From Methylobacterium brachythecii (lineage in GTDB: Bacteria > Pseudomonadota > Alphaproteobacteria > Rhizobiales > Beijerinckiaceae): DNA of 64,000 bases. A program made the position numbers and the translations under genes. Below the pieces are notes generated by a model, which made no database searches, was not told where the DNA came from, and worked only from the letters and a program-made list of their open reading frames with translations. Below are positions 50,051 through 59,328 of the stretch, piece after piece (positions within the stretch are counted from its first letter, which is position 1; every line of letters begins with the position of its first letter). The stretch is from positions 248,001-312,000 of the forward strand of contig NZ_JACIDN010000003.1 of NCBI RefSeq assembly GCF_014196345.1, given 5' to 3'.

Positions 50051-51111
50051 CACACGGCCTTCAGCGCGGGCCCCCGTCGTACGAAGCCGACGATGTCCTT
50101 CACCGCATCGAGCGTCGGCGCGGCGATAGCCTCGGCCCGCTCCGAACCGTCGGCGAGGACAGCGTCGATATGGCTCGGATCTGCCATGAGCCGCTGCATC
50201 TCGGCGCCGATCGGCGCGAGCGTCGCCACCGCCAGGTCGACGAGCGCAGGCTTGAAGGTCGAGAACTGAGCGCCACCGAAATCGCGGAGCACCTCCTCGC
50301 GGCTGATCCCGCGAAGAGCTGCAAAAATGCCGACGAGGTTGTCCGCCTCCGGCCTGCTCTTCAGGCCTTCGACCTCGGAGGGCAGGGCATCGGGATCGGT
50401 CTTTGCGCGGCGCACCTTCTGCGCGATGGTGTCGACATCGTCCTTGAGGTTGATGCGCGAATTGTCCGAGGCATCCGACTTCGACATTTTCTTGGTGCCG
50501 TCGCGCAAGCTCATCACCCGCGCGGCCGGCCCGCCGATCAGCGGCTCGGTGATCGGAAAGAACCCCTCGCCGTGCCCGTGCGCGAGGATCGAGCCTGCGA
50601 AGTCGTTGTTGAACTTCTGGGCGATGTCGCGGGTCAGTTCGAGATGCTGCTTCTGGTCCTCGCCGACCGGTACGTGGGTCGCACGATAGGCCAGGATGTC
50701 GGCCGCCATCAGCACGGGATAATCGTAGAGCCCGATGGAGGCGTTCTCGCGATCCTTGCCGGCCTTGTCCTTGAACTGCGTCATACGGTTCAGCCAGCCG
50801 AGGCGGGCCACGCAGTTGAAGATCCAGGTCAGCTCCGCGTGCTGCGGGACCTGGCTCTGGTTGAAGACGATGGAGCGCTTCGGATCGATGCCGGCGGCGA
50901 GGAACGCGGCGGTGACCTCGCGGATCTGGCCCTTGAGCGCCTCGGGGTCCTGCCAAAGCGTGATTGCGTGCAGATCGACGACGCAATAGAGGCACTGCGC
51001 GTCCCGCTCCTGCATCTCGACGAAGCGCTTCACCGCGCCGAGATAGTTGCCGAGATGCAGGTTTCCCGTCGGCTGGACGCCGGAAAACACCAGTTCCGCG
51101 AACGCCGTCAT
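50050..51111 (-). CDS. trpS: Tryptophanyl-tRNA synthetase
   Basis: A class I aminoacyl-tRNA synthetase of 353 residues that charges tRNA-Trp. The HIGH-type motif is G-N-L-H-L-G-N-Y and the K-M-S-K-S loop is intact. The P-V-G-E-D-Q-K-Q-H segment of the Trp pocket is present. The gene overlaps the HAD gene downstream by one base. It is a normal-looking housekeeping gene. Confidence 0.97.
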   Translation of the reverse strand: MTAFAELVFSGVQPTGNLHLGNYLGAVKRFVEMQERDAQCLYCVVDLHAITLWQDPEALKGQIREVTAAFLAAGIDPKRSIVFNQSQVPQHAELTWIFNCVARLGWLNRMTQFKDKAGKDRENASIGLYDYPVLMAADILAYRATHVPVGEDQKQHLELTRDIAQKFNNDFAGSILAHGHGEGFFPITEPLIGGPAARVMSLRDGTKKMSKSDASDNSRINLKDDVDTIAQKVRRAKTDPDALPSEVEGLKSRPEADNLVGIFAALRGISREEVLRDFGGAQFSTFKPALVDLAVATLAPIGAEMQRLMADPSHIDAVLADGSERAEAIAAPTLDAVKDIVGFVRRGPALKAV

Positions 51112-51218
51112 CGGCGCGATCCTTCAAGCCATGGCCGGAGCGGCCCACCGCCCGAACGAAGGGCCGGGTTCTGGCACCGGGCCCGTCGCATGGTCAAGGA
51201 TGCTGCCGGTCGAAGATG

Positions 51219-51971
51219 CTACTTGGGCAGCGCGTAGATGTTGATGTCGAGCTTCACGTCTGCGGCATCGCTCAGATCCGTGACGTATTCTTCGATGAAT
51301 CGGTCCTGCACGGCGATGTCCTTGGCGTCGAAATAGGCGATCAAGGTGTCGTAGGTGCCGCTAATCTCGTCGTAGGTGCCGGCGTGACGGAAGCGCAGGG
51401 CCTTGCCGCTCGGGGTCGATCCGAAATGCAGGCCTTCGCCGGTTGTGGGTCCGGATGACGGTGCGGCTTCGATCGGGATCATCGCCTCGTACTGGAAGCC
51501 ATTGTCCTCCGTCTTGGTGAAGACCGAGATCGGCCGTCCGGTGGGGCGGATGCCGGCCTTGGCCAGCTCGTCCTCGATGCGCGCGAAGGTGGCTCGCAGG
51601 CTGGCCACGGCCTCCTCCCAGGTCGCCTTGCCCGAGATGATCGCGGCGGGTTTGGCCGGCAACGTGACCTCCTCGACGTCGTTGGGCTCGGCCGGCGAGG
51701 GCACCAGCGTCTGGCGCGCGGGCGCAGCGGAGGATTGGCCCGGAGGGCCGCCAGGAGCGGAGGGCGGCGTCAGCGCCTTGTCGGGAAGCGGCATCGCCGT
51801 GCCCGGCGGCTTCGAGGAGGTGTCGGGCGCGGTCGTGGTCGAAAGCGGGTTGGTCTCGGCGGGCGAAGGCGTCTTCGAAGGCGGCGTCTCCTCGCCGGAG
51901 ACGGGCGCGACGGCGACACCGAGCACGAGCATCGCGGCGAGGCCTGCGATCGCGGAACGAGGGCGGATCAA
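51219..51971 (-). CDS. Secreted GyrI-like (effector-binding domain) protein
   Basis: A 250-residue exported protein. A signal peptide (L-A-A-M-L-V-L-G-V-A-V-A-P-V-S-G) leads into a Pro/Ser/Thr-rich linker of about 80 residues. Then comes a domain of about 150 residues matching the GyrI-like/AraC effector-binding fold: G-R-P-I-S-V-F-T-K-T-E, Y-E-A-M-I-P-I-E, R-F-R-H-A-G-T-Y-D-E-I-S-G-T-Y, V-K-L-D-I-N-I-Y. Such domains bind hydrophobic small molecules, usually in the cytoplasm, so a secreted copy is uncommon. The ligand is unknown. It is separate from trpS by about 110 bases. Confidence 0.78.
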   Translation of the reverse strand: MIRPRSAIAGLAAMLVLGVAVAPVSGEETPPSKTPSPAETNPLSTTTAPDTSSKPPGTAMPLPDKALTPPSAPGGPPGQSSAAPARQTLVPSPAEPNDVEEVTLPAKPAAIISGKATWEEAVASLRATFARIEDELAKAGIRPTGRPISVFTKTEDNGFQYEAMIPIEAAPSSGPTTGEGLHFGSTPSGKALRFRHAGTYDEISGTYDTLIAYFDAKDIAVQDRFIEEYVTDLSDAADVKLDINIYALPK

Positions 51972-52208
51972 GGGGACGCTCCGGTGTCAGGCCCAGGCGA
52001 ATCGTGAAGGGCGCAGCAATCTCGCCAAGCTAACGGTGAAGCGTGTCCTTCGCGAGAGGGTTGCACCGAGACCGATACGCGCGGCGCATGCCGGCTCGGC
52101 TCTCGCGTCGCGCGGCCCGGTTTGCCATATACGCGGTCATTCCCCGATCCCGACCCTGGCTCCCTCGCCCACACGTCTCCGGCCGCAGCAATCGCTCGAC
52201 AGCTCCGT

Positions 52209-53099
52209 ATGAACGCACTCGCCAACCACCGCTTTCTGAAGATGCACGGCGCCGGCAACGCCATCGTCGTTCTCGACCTGCGCGGCAGCCGGATCACCGT
52301 GAGCGGGCCGGAAGCCCGCGCCATCGCGGCGGATCCGCGCTCGCGGTTCGACCAGCTCATGGTGATTCATGACGCCGTCACGCCGGGGACCGATGCGCGT
52401 CTGCGCATCTACAACACGGACGGATCGCGCGCCGGTGCCTGCGGCAACGGTACGCGCTGCGTCGCCTTCGCCATGCTCGACGATCCCGCCATGGCACGGC
52501 CGGCCGATGGCGGATCGCTGACGCTCGAGACCGACGCAGGGCTCGTCGCAGTCCGGCGCGTGGCGGACCGTAGTTTCACCGTCGACATGGGCAAGCCACG
52601 GCTGAAGTGGGACGAGATCCCGCTGCGCGACCCATTTCCCGATACCCGGCGCATCGAGCTGCAGATCGGACCGATCGACGACCCCATCCTGCATTCGCCG
52701 GCCGCCGTCAGCATGGGCAATCCCCACGCGATCTTCTTCGTCGACCGTGACCCCGACGAATACGATCTCGCACGAATCGGTCCGATGCTCGAAGGCCACC
52801 CGATCTTCCCGGAGCGTGCCAACATCTCGCTGGCGCAGGTGCTCGGCCGAGACCTGATCAAGCTGCGCGTCTGGGAGCGTGGCGCCGGGTTGACGCTGGC
52901 CTGCGGCACGGCCGCCTGCGCGACGGTGGTGGCGGCCTCGCGGCTGCGCATGATCGGGCGGCAAGCCATGGTCGCGCTGCCTGGCGGTCAGCTCTCCATC
53001 GAATGGCGTGCCGACGATCACGTGCTGATGACCGGCCCGGTCTTCCTGGAAGGGGAGGGCACCTTCGCGCCCGAGATTTTCGCCGGGATCGACGGGTGA
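52209..53099 (+). CDS. dapF: Diaminopimelate epimerase
   Basis: A cytoplasmic enzyme of 296 residues that turns LL-DAP into meso-DAP for lysine and peptidoglycan. The two catalytic Cys are in [11 protein letters not shown] (Cys78) and L-A-C-G-T-A-A-C. The start at 52209 opens on the conserved F-L-K-M-H-G-A-G-N; the frame is open farther up but the extra part is not conserved-looking. The gene overlaps mtaB by four bases (GTGA). Confidence 0.96.
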   Translation: MNALANHRFLKMHGAGNAIVVLDLRGSRITVSGPEARAIAADPRSRFDQLMVIHDAVTPGTDARLRIYNTDGSRAGACGNGTRCVAFAMLDDPAMARPADGGSLTLETDAGLVAVRRVADRSFTVDMGKPRLKWDEIPLRDPFPDTRRIELQIGPIDDPILHSPAAVSMGNPHAIFFVDRDPDEYDLARIGPMLEGHPIFPERANISLAQVLGRDLIKLRVWERGAGLTLACGTAACATVVAASRLRMIGRQAMVALPGGQLSIEWRADDHVLMTGPVFLEGEGTFAPEIFAGIDG

Positions 53100-54349
53100 G
53101 CGTCGAGACGCTCACGTTCGGCTGCCGCCTCAACACGGTCGAGTCGGAAGTGATGCGCGGGCATGCGCTCGGGCACGCCGACGGGCGGGACCTCGTCCTG
53201 GTCAATACCTGCGCGGTGACGAGCGAGGCCGGACGACAGGCCCGCAAGGCGATCCGCAAGCTCGCCCGGGAGCGTCCCGGCGCCGAGATCGTCGTCACAG
53301 GTTGCGGGGCCGAGATCGAACGGACCGCCTACGCAGCGATGCCCGAAGTCGCGCGCCTCGTCGGCAACGCCGACAAGCTGCGCGCGGAAGCATGGAGCGG
53401 CAATAGGCAGGCCGGCGCCCGCGCCATTATGGACGAGCGCGAAGCGGTGCCGACGCGCATCTCCGCCGTTGCCGGGCATACGCGCGCCTTCGTGCCGGTC
53501 CAGAACGGCTGTGATCACCGCTGCACCTTCTGCGTGATCCCGTTCGGCCGGGGAAACTCGCGCTCCGTTCCCGTCGAGGACGCCGTGGCGCAGGTTCGCC
53601 GCATCGTCGCGCATGGCGGCCGCGAGGTCGTGCTCACCGGCGTCGACGTCACCGCCTATGGCCGCGACCTCGATCCCGATCTCGGCCTCGGGCGGCTGGT
53701 CAAGGCGCTGCTGGCGGCCGTGCCGGAGCTGGCTCGGCTGCGGCTCTCCTCCATCGACTCGGTGGAGGCGGATGACGATCTCCTCGACGCTTTCGCGAAC
53801 GAGGAGCGGCTGATGCCGCATCTTCATCTGTCGCTGCAGGCCGGCGACGACATGATCCTCAAGCGGATGAAGCGCCGGCATACACGTGCGGATGCGATCC
53901 GTTTCTGCGAACAAATCCGGCGATTGCGGCCGGGCACGGTGTTCGGCGCTGACCTGATCGCGGGGTTTCCCACCGAGACGGAGGCGCAGTTCGCCCGCTC
54001 GCTCGATCTCGTCGAGGAATGCGGCCTGACGCATCTGCACGTGTTTCCGTACTCGCCCCGGCCCGGCACGCCGGCAGAGCGGATGCCGCAGGTTGCCGGC
54101 GACGTCGTGAAGAGCCGCGCGGCGCGTCTGCGGGAGGCTGGTGCAACGGCCCTGATCCGCCACCTCGATGGCGAAGTCGGCCGAAGCCGCCAGATTCTGG
54201 TCGAGCGCGGCGGAGTCGGACGGACGGTGGCATTTACGCCGGTGCGACTGGGTCCAGACGTCGCGGACCGCGCCGAGCCCGGTGATCTCGTCACCGTCGC
54301 GATCACGGATCATGACGGACAGAAGCTGTCGGCCTCCGCGATCGGCTGA
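53096..54349 (+). CDS. mtaB: tRNA t6A37 methylthiotransferase MtaB
   Basis: A radical-SAM enzyme of 417 residues that adds a methylthio group to t6A37 of tRNAs. The N-terminal cluster Cys are in [17 protein letters not shown] and T-G-C-G-A-E. The radical-SAM motif C-D-H-R-C-T-F-C is intact, and a short C-terminal TRAM-like part is present. The GTG start at 53096 overlaps the dapF stop (GTGA) and is the conserved beginning of the protein. MtaB rather than MiaB by the F-G-C-R-x-N start. Confidence 0.95.
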   Translation: MSVETLTFGCRLNTVESEVMRGHALGHADGRDLVLVNTCAVTSEAGRQARKAIRKLARERPGAEIVVTGCGAEIERTAYAAMPEVARLVGNADKLRAEAWSGNRQAGARAIMDEREAVPTRISAVAGHTRAFVPVQNGCDHRCTFCVIPFGRGNSRSVPVEDAVAQVRRIVAHGGREVVLTGVDVTAYGRDLDPDLGLGRLVKALLAAVPELARLRLSSIDSVEADDDLLDAFANEERLMPHLHLSLQAGDDMILKRMKRRHTRADAIRFCEQIRRLRPGTVFGADLIAGFPTETEAQFARSLDLVEECGLTHLHVFPYSPRPGTPAERMPQVAGDVVKSRAARLREAGATALIRHLDGEVGRSRQILVERGGVGRTVAFTPVRLGPDVADRAEPGDLVTVAITDHDGQKLSASAIG

Positions 54350-54736
54350 GGCCGAACTGGCCCGATCCACCGCCCCCTGTCATCCCGGGGCCGCGCAGCG
54401 GAACCCGGGATCCAGCCGACACCCTGTGGCCAGTCGTGGATTCCGGGTTCTGCTTCGCAGCCTCGGAATGACGACTGTGGACGCGCGAGTTGCGAAGACT
54501 TCGTCTCTCCGGTAATGACTCGCCCGATTCTCCTGTCGGATTCATGAGTTGCGGGTCACCCCGCCTCCTGTCCGCCCGGAAATCGGCCCTCGACCATCGC
54601 TTCGAGCATGCGTCGGCCCTTTCTTGATCGAAGGGTGAGCCTGGACCGTCAGCGGTCTCCGGGCGGCGAGGAAGAGGGTCTTCCGCAACACGAGCCGCCG
54701 ACGCCGGCCTCCGAGAGGGGCCATTCAGGAGAGAGA
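54350..54736. other. Intergenic region before rpsA with palindromic repeat
   Basis: About 390 bases. The left part is taken by repeat copy B (54379-54472). The rest, 54480-54736, should contain the rpsA promoter and leader; it ends with an AGGAGAGAG ribosome site. An open frame to 54608 in frame with rpsA has no conserved look. No cmk gene lies upstream, although cmk-rpsA is a usual pair in proteobacteria. I see no RNA gene. Confidence 0.45.
54379..54472. repeat. Dispersed palindromic repeat, copy B (composite)
   Basis: A composite element bounded by GTCATCCCG on the left and CGGAATGAC on the right (one mismatch as an inverted pair). Within it are ATCCCGGG with CCCGGGAT (54382-54411) and ATTCCGGGTTC with a CTCGGAAT partner. 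It lies 29 bases past mtaB. It shares the ATTCCGGG core with copies A and C and is about three times as long. Confidence 0.7.
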
Positions 54737-56452
54737 ATGTCTGCAGGTCTGAACGCGCGCGATACCGCGCCGAGCCGTGACGATTTCGCCGCGCTGCTCG
54801 AAGAGAGCTTCCTCGAGCACGAGATCACCGAGGGCTCGGTCGTCAAGGGCACCGTCGTCGGCATCGAGAAGGATGTCGCCGTCATCGATATCGGCGCCAA
54901 GACGGAGGGCCGCGTCGCCCTCAAGGAATTCCAGGGCCCCGGCCGCGAAGGCGAGCTGAAGGTCGGCGATGTCGTCGAGGTCTATGTCGACCGCATCGAG
55001 AACGCGCTGGGCGAAGCCGTCATCTCGCGCGACAAGGCGCGCCGCGAGGAGAGCTGGGTCAAGCTCGAGAAGTCGTTCGAAGCCAACGAGCGCGTCACCG
55101 GCACGATCTTCAACCAGGTCAAGGGCGGCTACACCGTCGACCTCGACGGCGCCGTGGCCTTCCTGCCGCGCTCGCAGGTCGACATCCGCCCTGTGCGCGA
55201 CGTGACCCCGCTGCTCGGCACGCCGCAGCCCTTCCAGATCCTCAAGATGGATCGCCGCCGCGGCAATATCGTCGTCTCGCGCCGGACCGTGCTCGAAGAG
55301 AGCCGCGCCGAGCAGCGTAGCGAGCTGGTGGCCAACCTCGAAGAGGGTCAGGTCATCGACGGCGTCGTCAAGAACATCACCGAGTACGGCGCCTTCGTCG
55401 ATCTCGGCGGCATCGACGGCCTGCTGCACGTCACCGACATGGCGTGGCGCCGCGTGAACCACCCGTCCGAGGTCGTACAGATCGGCGCGACGGTGAAGGT
55501 CAAGATCATCAAGATCAACCACGAGACCCACCGCATCTCGCTCGGCATCAAGCAGCTGCTCGCCGATCCGTGGGAGGGCATCGCCCAGCGCTACCCGGTC
55601 GACGCCAAGCTCAAGGGCCGCGTGACCAACATCACCGACTACGGCGCCTTCGTGGAGCTGGAGCCGGGGATAGAGGGCCTGATCCACGTCTCCGAGATGA
55701 GCTGGACCAAGAAGAACGTCCACCCCGGCAAGATCGTCTCCACCTCGCAGGAAGTGGAAGTGCAGATCCTCGAGGTCGATCCGGTCAAGCGCCGCATCTC
55801 GCTCGGTCTCAAGCAGACCCTGCAGAACCCGTGGGAGGCTTTCTCCGAGAAGCACCCGGTCGGTTCCGAGGTCGAGGGCGAGGTCAAGAACAAGACCGAG
55901 TTCGGCTTGTTCATCGGCCTCGAGGGCGACGTCGACGGCATGGTCCACCTCTCGGACCTCGATTGGCAGCGTCCCGGCGAGCAGGTCATCGAGGAGTTCA
56001 AGAAGGGCGACATCGTCAAGGCGCAGGTTCTCGACGTCGACGTCGAGAAGGAGCGCATCTCGCTCGGCATCAAGCAGGTCGGCGGTGATCCGCTGGCCGA
56101 AGCCGGCGACCTCAAGAAGGGTCAGATCGTCACCTGCGAGGTTCTCGAGGTGAAGGATTCCGGCCTCGAGGTGAAGATCGCCGACTCCGAGCTGACCACC
56201 TTCATCCGCCGCGCCGAGCTCGCTCGCGACCGTGGCGACCAGCGCCCCGAGCGTTTCGCCGCCGGCGAGAAGTTCGATGCACGGGTGATCCAGTTCGACC
56301 GCAAGGCCCGCCGCGTCCAGGTCTCCATCAAGGCGCTCGAAGTCGCCGAGGAGAAGGAGGCGATGGCCCAGTTCGGCTCCGCCGATTCCGGTGCCTCGCT
56401 CGGCGACATCCTCGGCGCCGCCTTCAACAAGAAGAAGGGCGACGACGAGTAA
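54737..56452 (+). CDS. rpsA: 30S ribosomal protein S1
   Basis: A 571-residue mRNA-binding ribosomal protein with six S1 domains. Repeats are visible from the recurring I-T-E/D-Y-G-A-F-V-D/E-L and R-I-S-L-G-I/L-K-Q pattern. The first two domains (about 30-190) are more diverged, as expected for those that bind the ribosome through S2. The start has AGGAGAGAG close upstream. It ends in a strong terminator at 56473-56508. The sppA-ihfB-lapA-trpF order downstream is the usual one in alphaproteobacteria. Confidence 0.98.
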   Translation: MSAGLNARDTAPSRDDFAALLEESFLEHEITEGSVVKGTVVGIEKDVAVIDIGAKTEGRVALKEFQGPGREGELKVGDVVEVYVDRIENALGEAVISRDKARREESWVKLEKSFEANERVTGTIFNQVKGGYTVDLDGAVAFLPRSQVDIRPVRDVTPLLGTPQPFQILKMDRRRGNIVVSRRTVLEESRAEQRSELVANLEEGQVIDGVVKNITEYGAFVDLGGIDGLLHVTDMAWRRVNHPSEVVQIGATVKVKIIKINHETHRISLGIKQLLADPWEGIAQRYPVDAKLKGRVTNITDYGAFVELEPGIEGLIHVSEMSWTKKNVHPGKIVSTSQEVEVQILEVDPVKRRISLGLKQTLQNPWEAFSEKHPVGSEVEGEVKNKTEFGLFIGLEGDVDGMVHLSDLDWQRPGEQVIEEFKKGDIVKAQVLDVDVEKERISLGIKQVGGDPLAEAGDLKKGQIVTCEVLEVKDSGLEVKIADSELTTFIRRAELARDRGDQRPERFAAGEKFDARVIQFDRKARRVQVSIKALEVAEEKEAMAQFGSADSGASLGDILGAAFNKKKGDDE

Positions 56453-56868
56453 AATCGTCTCGCTCTGAAAAGGCCCCGGGAGCGCTTCGCCGCTTCCGGG
56501 GCTTTTTTCGTTTCAGGGACCTGCTCGGCCGGCATGCCTTCCCTAGCGGCCCGCGCCCCATTCTCACGAAGACGTGCCGCCCCCCGGCAGCCCCTTGCTC
56601 ACGCGGCGTCGCCAGGTCTAGAACACGGCGCAGTCGCGCGCCGACGGCCGTGAGCCCATGCCGATCAAGGACTTGCCCCTTGCGGCCGGTGTGAGCGTCC
56701 GGCACAAAAGACCGAGTGCAAAGCGCGGCTTCCCATGGAATCCTCGCGGTCGACGAGTCGATAATTCACCGGCTTCGGATGCTTGGCGGTCCGCCCCATT
56801 CGGCGGCGCGAGGACACGGAGCGAGAACCGGCCCGACGAGGCCGGCGGGCGAGGGAGTGAGCCGCCGC
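56453..56868. other. Intergenic region between rpsA and sppA
   Basis: About 415 bases. It opens with the rpsA terminator (56473-56508). The rest, about 360 bases, is high in GC like its neighbours and should hold the sppA promoter. An open frame continuous with sppA runs back to 56716, but the residues have no domain look. No repeat, RNA gene or operator stands out. Confidence 0.4.
56473..56508 (+). terminator. Strong rho-independent terminator of rpsA
   Basis: A 12-pair stem (GCCCCGGGAGCG with CGCTTCCGGGGC, one G-T pair), a six-base loop and TTTTTT directly after it, 20 bases past the rpsA stop. This is the best terminator in the window. Confidence 0.92.
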
Positions 56869-57840
56869 ATGGCCGCAGATGCCGAAGTTCTCATTGACCG
56901 CCGGCGCCTGCGCCGCAAGCTGAGCCTCTGGCGCGTGCTCGGCATCGGCGGTTTGATCGTCGCCGTCGGTGCCATCGGCTACCGCGCACGGGCCGGCTCG
57001 GAGCTGTTCGGCCTCAGTGCCGCGCCGAGCCAGATCGCCCGCATCTCCATCGGCGGCTTCATCGCCGGCAGCGAATCCACGTCCAACCTGATCAAGCGCG
57101 TCGGCGAAGCGAGCGCGGTGAAGGGTGTCGTCGTCTCGATCTCGTCTCCCGGCGGCACCACCACCGGCTCGGAAGAGCTGTACCGGAACCTGCGCACGCT
57201 CGCAGAGAAGAAGCCGATCGTGGCCTTCGTGGACGGCACCGCGGCGTCGGGCGCCTACATCACCGCCATCGCCGCCGACCATATCGTCGCCCGCGAGACC
57301 TCGCTCGTCGGGTCGATCGGCGTACTGTTCCAGTATCCCGAGGTCTCGGGTTTGCTCGACAAGGTCGGCGTCAAGATGGAGTCGATCAAGTCGTCGCCGT
57401 TGAAGGCCGAGCCGTCCGGTTTCACGCCGACGTCGCCCGAGGCGAAGGCCGCGCTCGCGGCAGTGGTGTCCGACACCTACGGGTGGTTCAAGGAACTGGT
57501 CGCCGAGCGGCGGCATATGAGCGCCGACGAACTCGCCAAAGTTGCGGACGGACGAGTCTTCTCCGGGCGCCAGAGCGTGCCACTCAAGCTCGTGGACGAG
57601 CTCGGCGCCGAGCGGCAGGCGGTCGCCTGGCTCGAGAAGGAGAAGGGGGTCGCCAAGGATCTCCCCGTGAAGGACTGGAAGCCAACCTCGGCAAGCGGCT
57701 TCAAGCTGTGGTCCGCCCTCGGCTCCAGCGCCGCCCTGGTCGGCCTCGACGACCTCGCCGGACGGCTTCGTGCGATCGGCTCGGAGGCGGAGAGCTATGT
57801 CGGCGGAGGCCTGCTCGTCCTCTGGCGCCCGGCGCCCTGA
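56869..57840 (+). CDS. sppA: Signal peptide peptidase SppA
   Basis: A 323-residue membrane-bound serine protease of the short (67K-like) S49 type, which degrades cleaved signal peptides. One N-terminal membrane anchor is at about 22-38 (V-L-G-I-G-G-L-I-V-A-V-G-A). The Ser/Lys dyad is Ser127 (T-A-A-S-G-A-Y) and Lys179 (S-S-P-L-K-A). S-S-P-G-G-T is also conserved. The ATG at 56869 was chosen; a GTG at 56857 adds four residues and is possible. ihfB follows in the standard order. Confidence 0.93.
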   Translation: MAADAEVLIDRRRLRRKLSLWRVLGIGGLIVAVGAIGYRARAGSELFGLSAAPSQIARISIGGFIAGSESTSNLIKRVGEASAVKGVVVSISSPGGTTTGSEELYRNLRTLAEKKPIVAFVDGTAASGAYITAIAADHIVARETSLVGSIGVLFQYPEVSGLLDKVGVKMESIKSSPLKAEPSGFTPTSPEAKAALAAVVSDTYGWFKELVAERRHMSADELAKVADGRVFSGRQSVPLKLVDELGAERQAVAWLEKEKGVAKDLPVKDWKPTSASGFKLWSALGSSAALVGLDDLAGRLRAIGSEAESYVGGGLLVLWRPAP

Positions 57841-57882
57841 CCGCGACCTCCCGCTCCCATTCGGACTTCGGAAGACCGACGC

Positions 57883-58200
57883 ATGATCAAATCGGAACTC
57901 GTGCTCAAGATCGCCGAGCAGAACCCGCATCTCTATCAGCGCGACGTCGAGACGCTCGTGAACGCGATCCTCGACACCATCGCCGACGCATTGGCCCGTG
58001 GTGACAGGGTCGAGCTGCGCGGCTTCGGCGCCTTCTCCGTAAAGCGCCGCGAAGCCCGGCGCGGACGCAACCCGCGCACCGGCGAGCCCGTTGCCGTGTC
58101 CGAGAAGGCGATCCCCGTGTTCAAGACGGGCAAGGAGATGCGCCTCCGCCTCAACCAGGCGGGGATCGGCGAGGAGACCGGAGCGGCAGCGGCCGGCTGA
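57883..58200 (+). CDS. ihfB: Integration host factor subunit beta
   Basis: A 105-residue HU/IHF-family DNA-bending protein that pairs with IHF alpha. It carries [16 protein letters not shown] and [12 protein letters not shown], the IHF-beta form, with about ten extra residues at the C-terminus (E-E-T-G-A-A-A-A-G). Its place between sppA and lapA is conserved. The start is the ATG at 57883. Confidence 0.96.
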   Translation: MIKSELVLKIAEQNPHLYQRDVETLVNAILDTIADALARGDRVELRGFGAFSVKRREARRGRNPRTGEPVAVSEKAIPVFKTGKEMRLRLNQAGIGEETGAAAAG

Positions 58201-58237
58201 TCCCGCCCCCGCCGAGACACTCCGCCGGAGACCCGAG

Positions 58238-58588
58238 ATGATCCGCTTCCTGAAAGCCCTGGTTCTGCTGCCCGTCGCCATCGTCGTGGTGCTGCTCGCC
58301 GTCGCCAACCGCGAGAGCGTCACGCTGTCCTTCGACCCGTTCTCGCTGGAGCCGGCGTTCAGTCTCGTGCTGCCGCTCTACGCGATCGTCTTTGGTGCGG
58401 TGGCGCTCGGCATCATCGTCGGCGGGATCGGCTCCTGGCTCAGCCAAGGCAAGACCCGCGCGAGCGCCCGCCATCATCGCAGGGAGCGCGAGAAGCTGGA
58501 GCGCGAGACCGCGCAGCTCCGGACCTTCCCGCCGGAGACGGCCGGTCCCGCCTACGGCGGCGCCACCGCTCTGCCGGCCCCGCGCTGA
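58238..58588 (+). CDS. lapA: LapA domain-containing membrane protein
   Basis: A 116-residue inner-membrane protein (DUF1049, LapA type). Two membrane helices are clear: L-V-L-L-P-V-A-I-V-V-V-L-L-A-V-A near the N-terminus, and Y-A-I-V-F-G-A-V-A-L-G-I-I-V-G-G. The N-R-E-S-V-T-L-S-F segment between them is the family signature. A basic, helical tail follows. Some LapA proteins help regulate lipopolysaccharide synthesis; the role here is by family. It lies between ihfB and trpF. Confidence 0.88.
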   Translation: MIRFLKALVLLPVAIVVVLLAVANRESVTLSFDPFSLEPAFSLVLPLYAIVFGAVALGIIVGGIGSWLSQGKTRASARHHRREREKLERETAQLRTFPPETAGPAYGGATALPAPR

Positions 58589-58598
58589 TCCGACTACA

Positions 58599-59243
58599 AT
58601 GCCCTCGGTATCGGTCAAGATCTGCGGGCTGAGCACCGAGCCGACCCTCGACGGTGCCCTGGACGCCGGGGCCGATCTCGTCGGCTTCGTGCATTTCCCA
58701 AAGAGCCCGCGCCACGTCTCGCTCGATCGCGCAGGTGTCCTCTCGCGCCGAGCGAGCGGCCGGGCGCAGCGTGTCGTCCTGCTCGTCGATCCCGACGATA
58801 CCCTCGTCACGGCGGCGGTCGAAGCGATCGCACCGGACCTGATCCAACTCCACGGCTACGAGAGCCCCGAGCGGGTCGCGGCGATCCGCAGGCTGGCTGG
58901 CCGGCCGGTGATGAAGGCCGTGGGCGTCGCAACCCGGGCGGATCTGGCTGCGGTGGCGGCCTATGTCGCGGTCGCCGACAGGATCCTGCTCGACGCCAAG
59001 CCGCCGAAGGATGCCGTGCTGCCGGGAGGAAACGGGCTCGTCTTCGACTGGGACCTGATCGCGCATGCCACGCTGCCGGCCGATTGGATGCTTTCAGGCG
59101 GCCTCACGCCGGCCAATGTCAGGGATGCCATCAGCCGGACCGGGGCACGTGCCGTCGACGTCTCCTCGGGTGTCGAAAGCACACCGGGTATCAAAGATCC
59201 GGCCGCCATCGCGGCCTTTATCGAGGCCGTCCGCGGGCGATGA
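58599..59243 (+). CDS. trpF: Phosphoribosylanthranilate isomerase
   Basis: A TIM-barrel enzyme of 214 residues for the third step of tryptophan synthesis. The catalytic Cys is in K-I-C-G-L and the Asp in L-L-D-A-K-P-P. The phosphate-binding end S-G-G-L-T-P-A-N-V and V-D-V-S-S-G-V-E are intact. The start at 58599 is ten bases past lapA. trpB lies farther down, separated from trpF by an inserted FAH-family gene. Confidence 0.96.
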   Translation: MPSVSVKICGLSTEPTLDGALDAGADLVGFVHFPKSPRHVSLDRAGVLSRRASGRAQRVVLLVDPDDTLVTAAVEAIAPDLIQLHGYESPERVAAIRRLAGRPVMKAVGVATRADLAAVAAYVAVADRILLDAKPPKDAVLPGGNGLVFDWDLIAHATLPADWMLSGGLTPANVRDAISRTGARAVDVSSGVESTPGIKDPAAIAAFIEAVRGR

Positions 59244-59328
59244 ATTCCGCGTGAGCGGACCATCTGGGCTCCCTTCCGATCCCATGAGCCGTGCTATGGG
59301 ATTCTGAATACAATAAAGGGAGGTCGCC

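Noticed and set aside
50051..51148. Upstream extension of the HAD frame to 51148 (possible 599-residue fusion)
   Set aside because: The extension is the other-frame shadow of trpS. The HAD gene starts at 50050 with an ATG overlapping the trpS stop.
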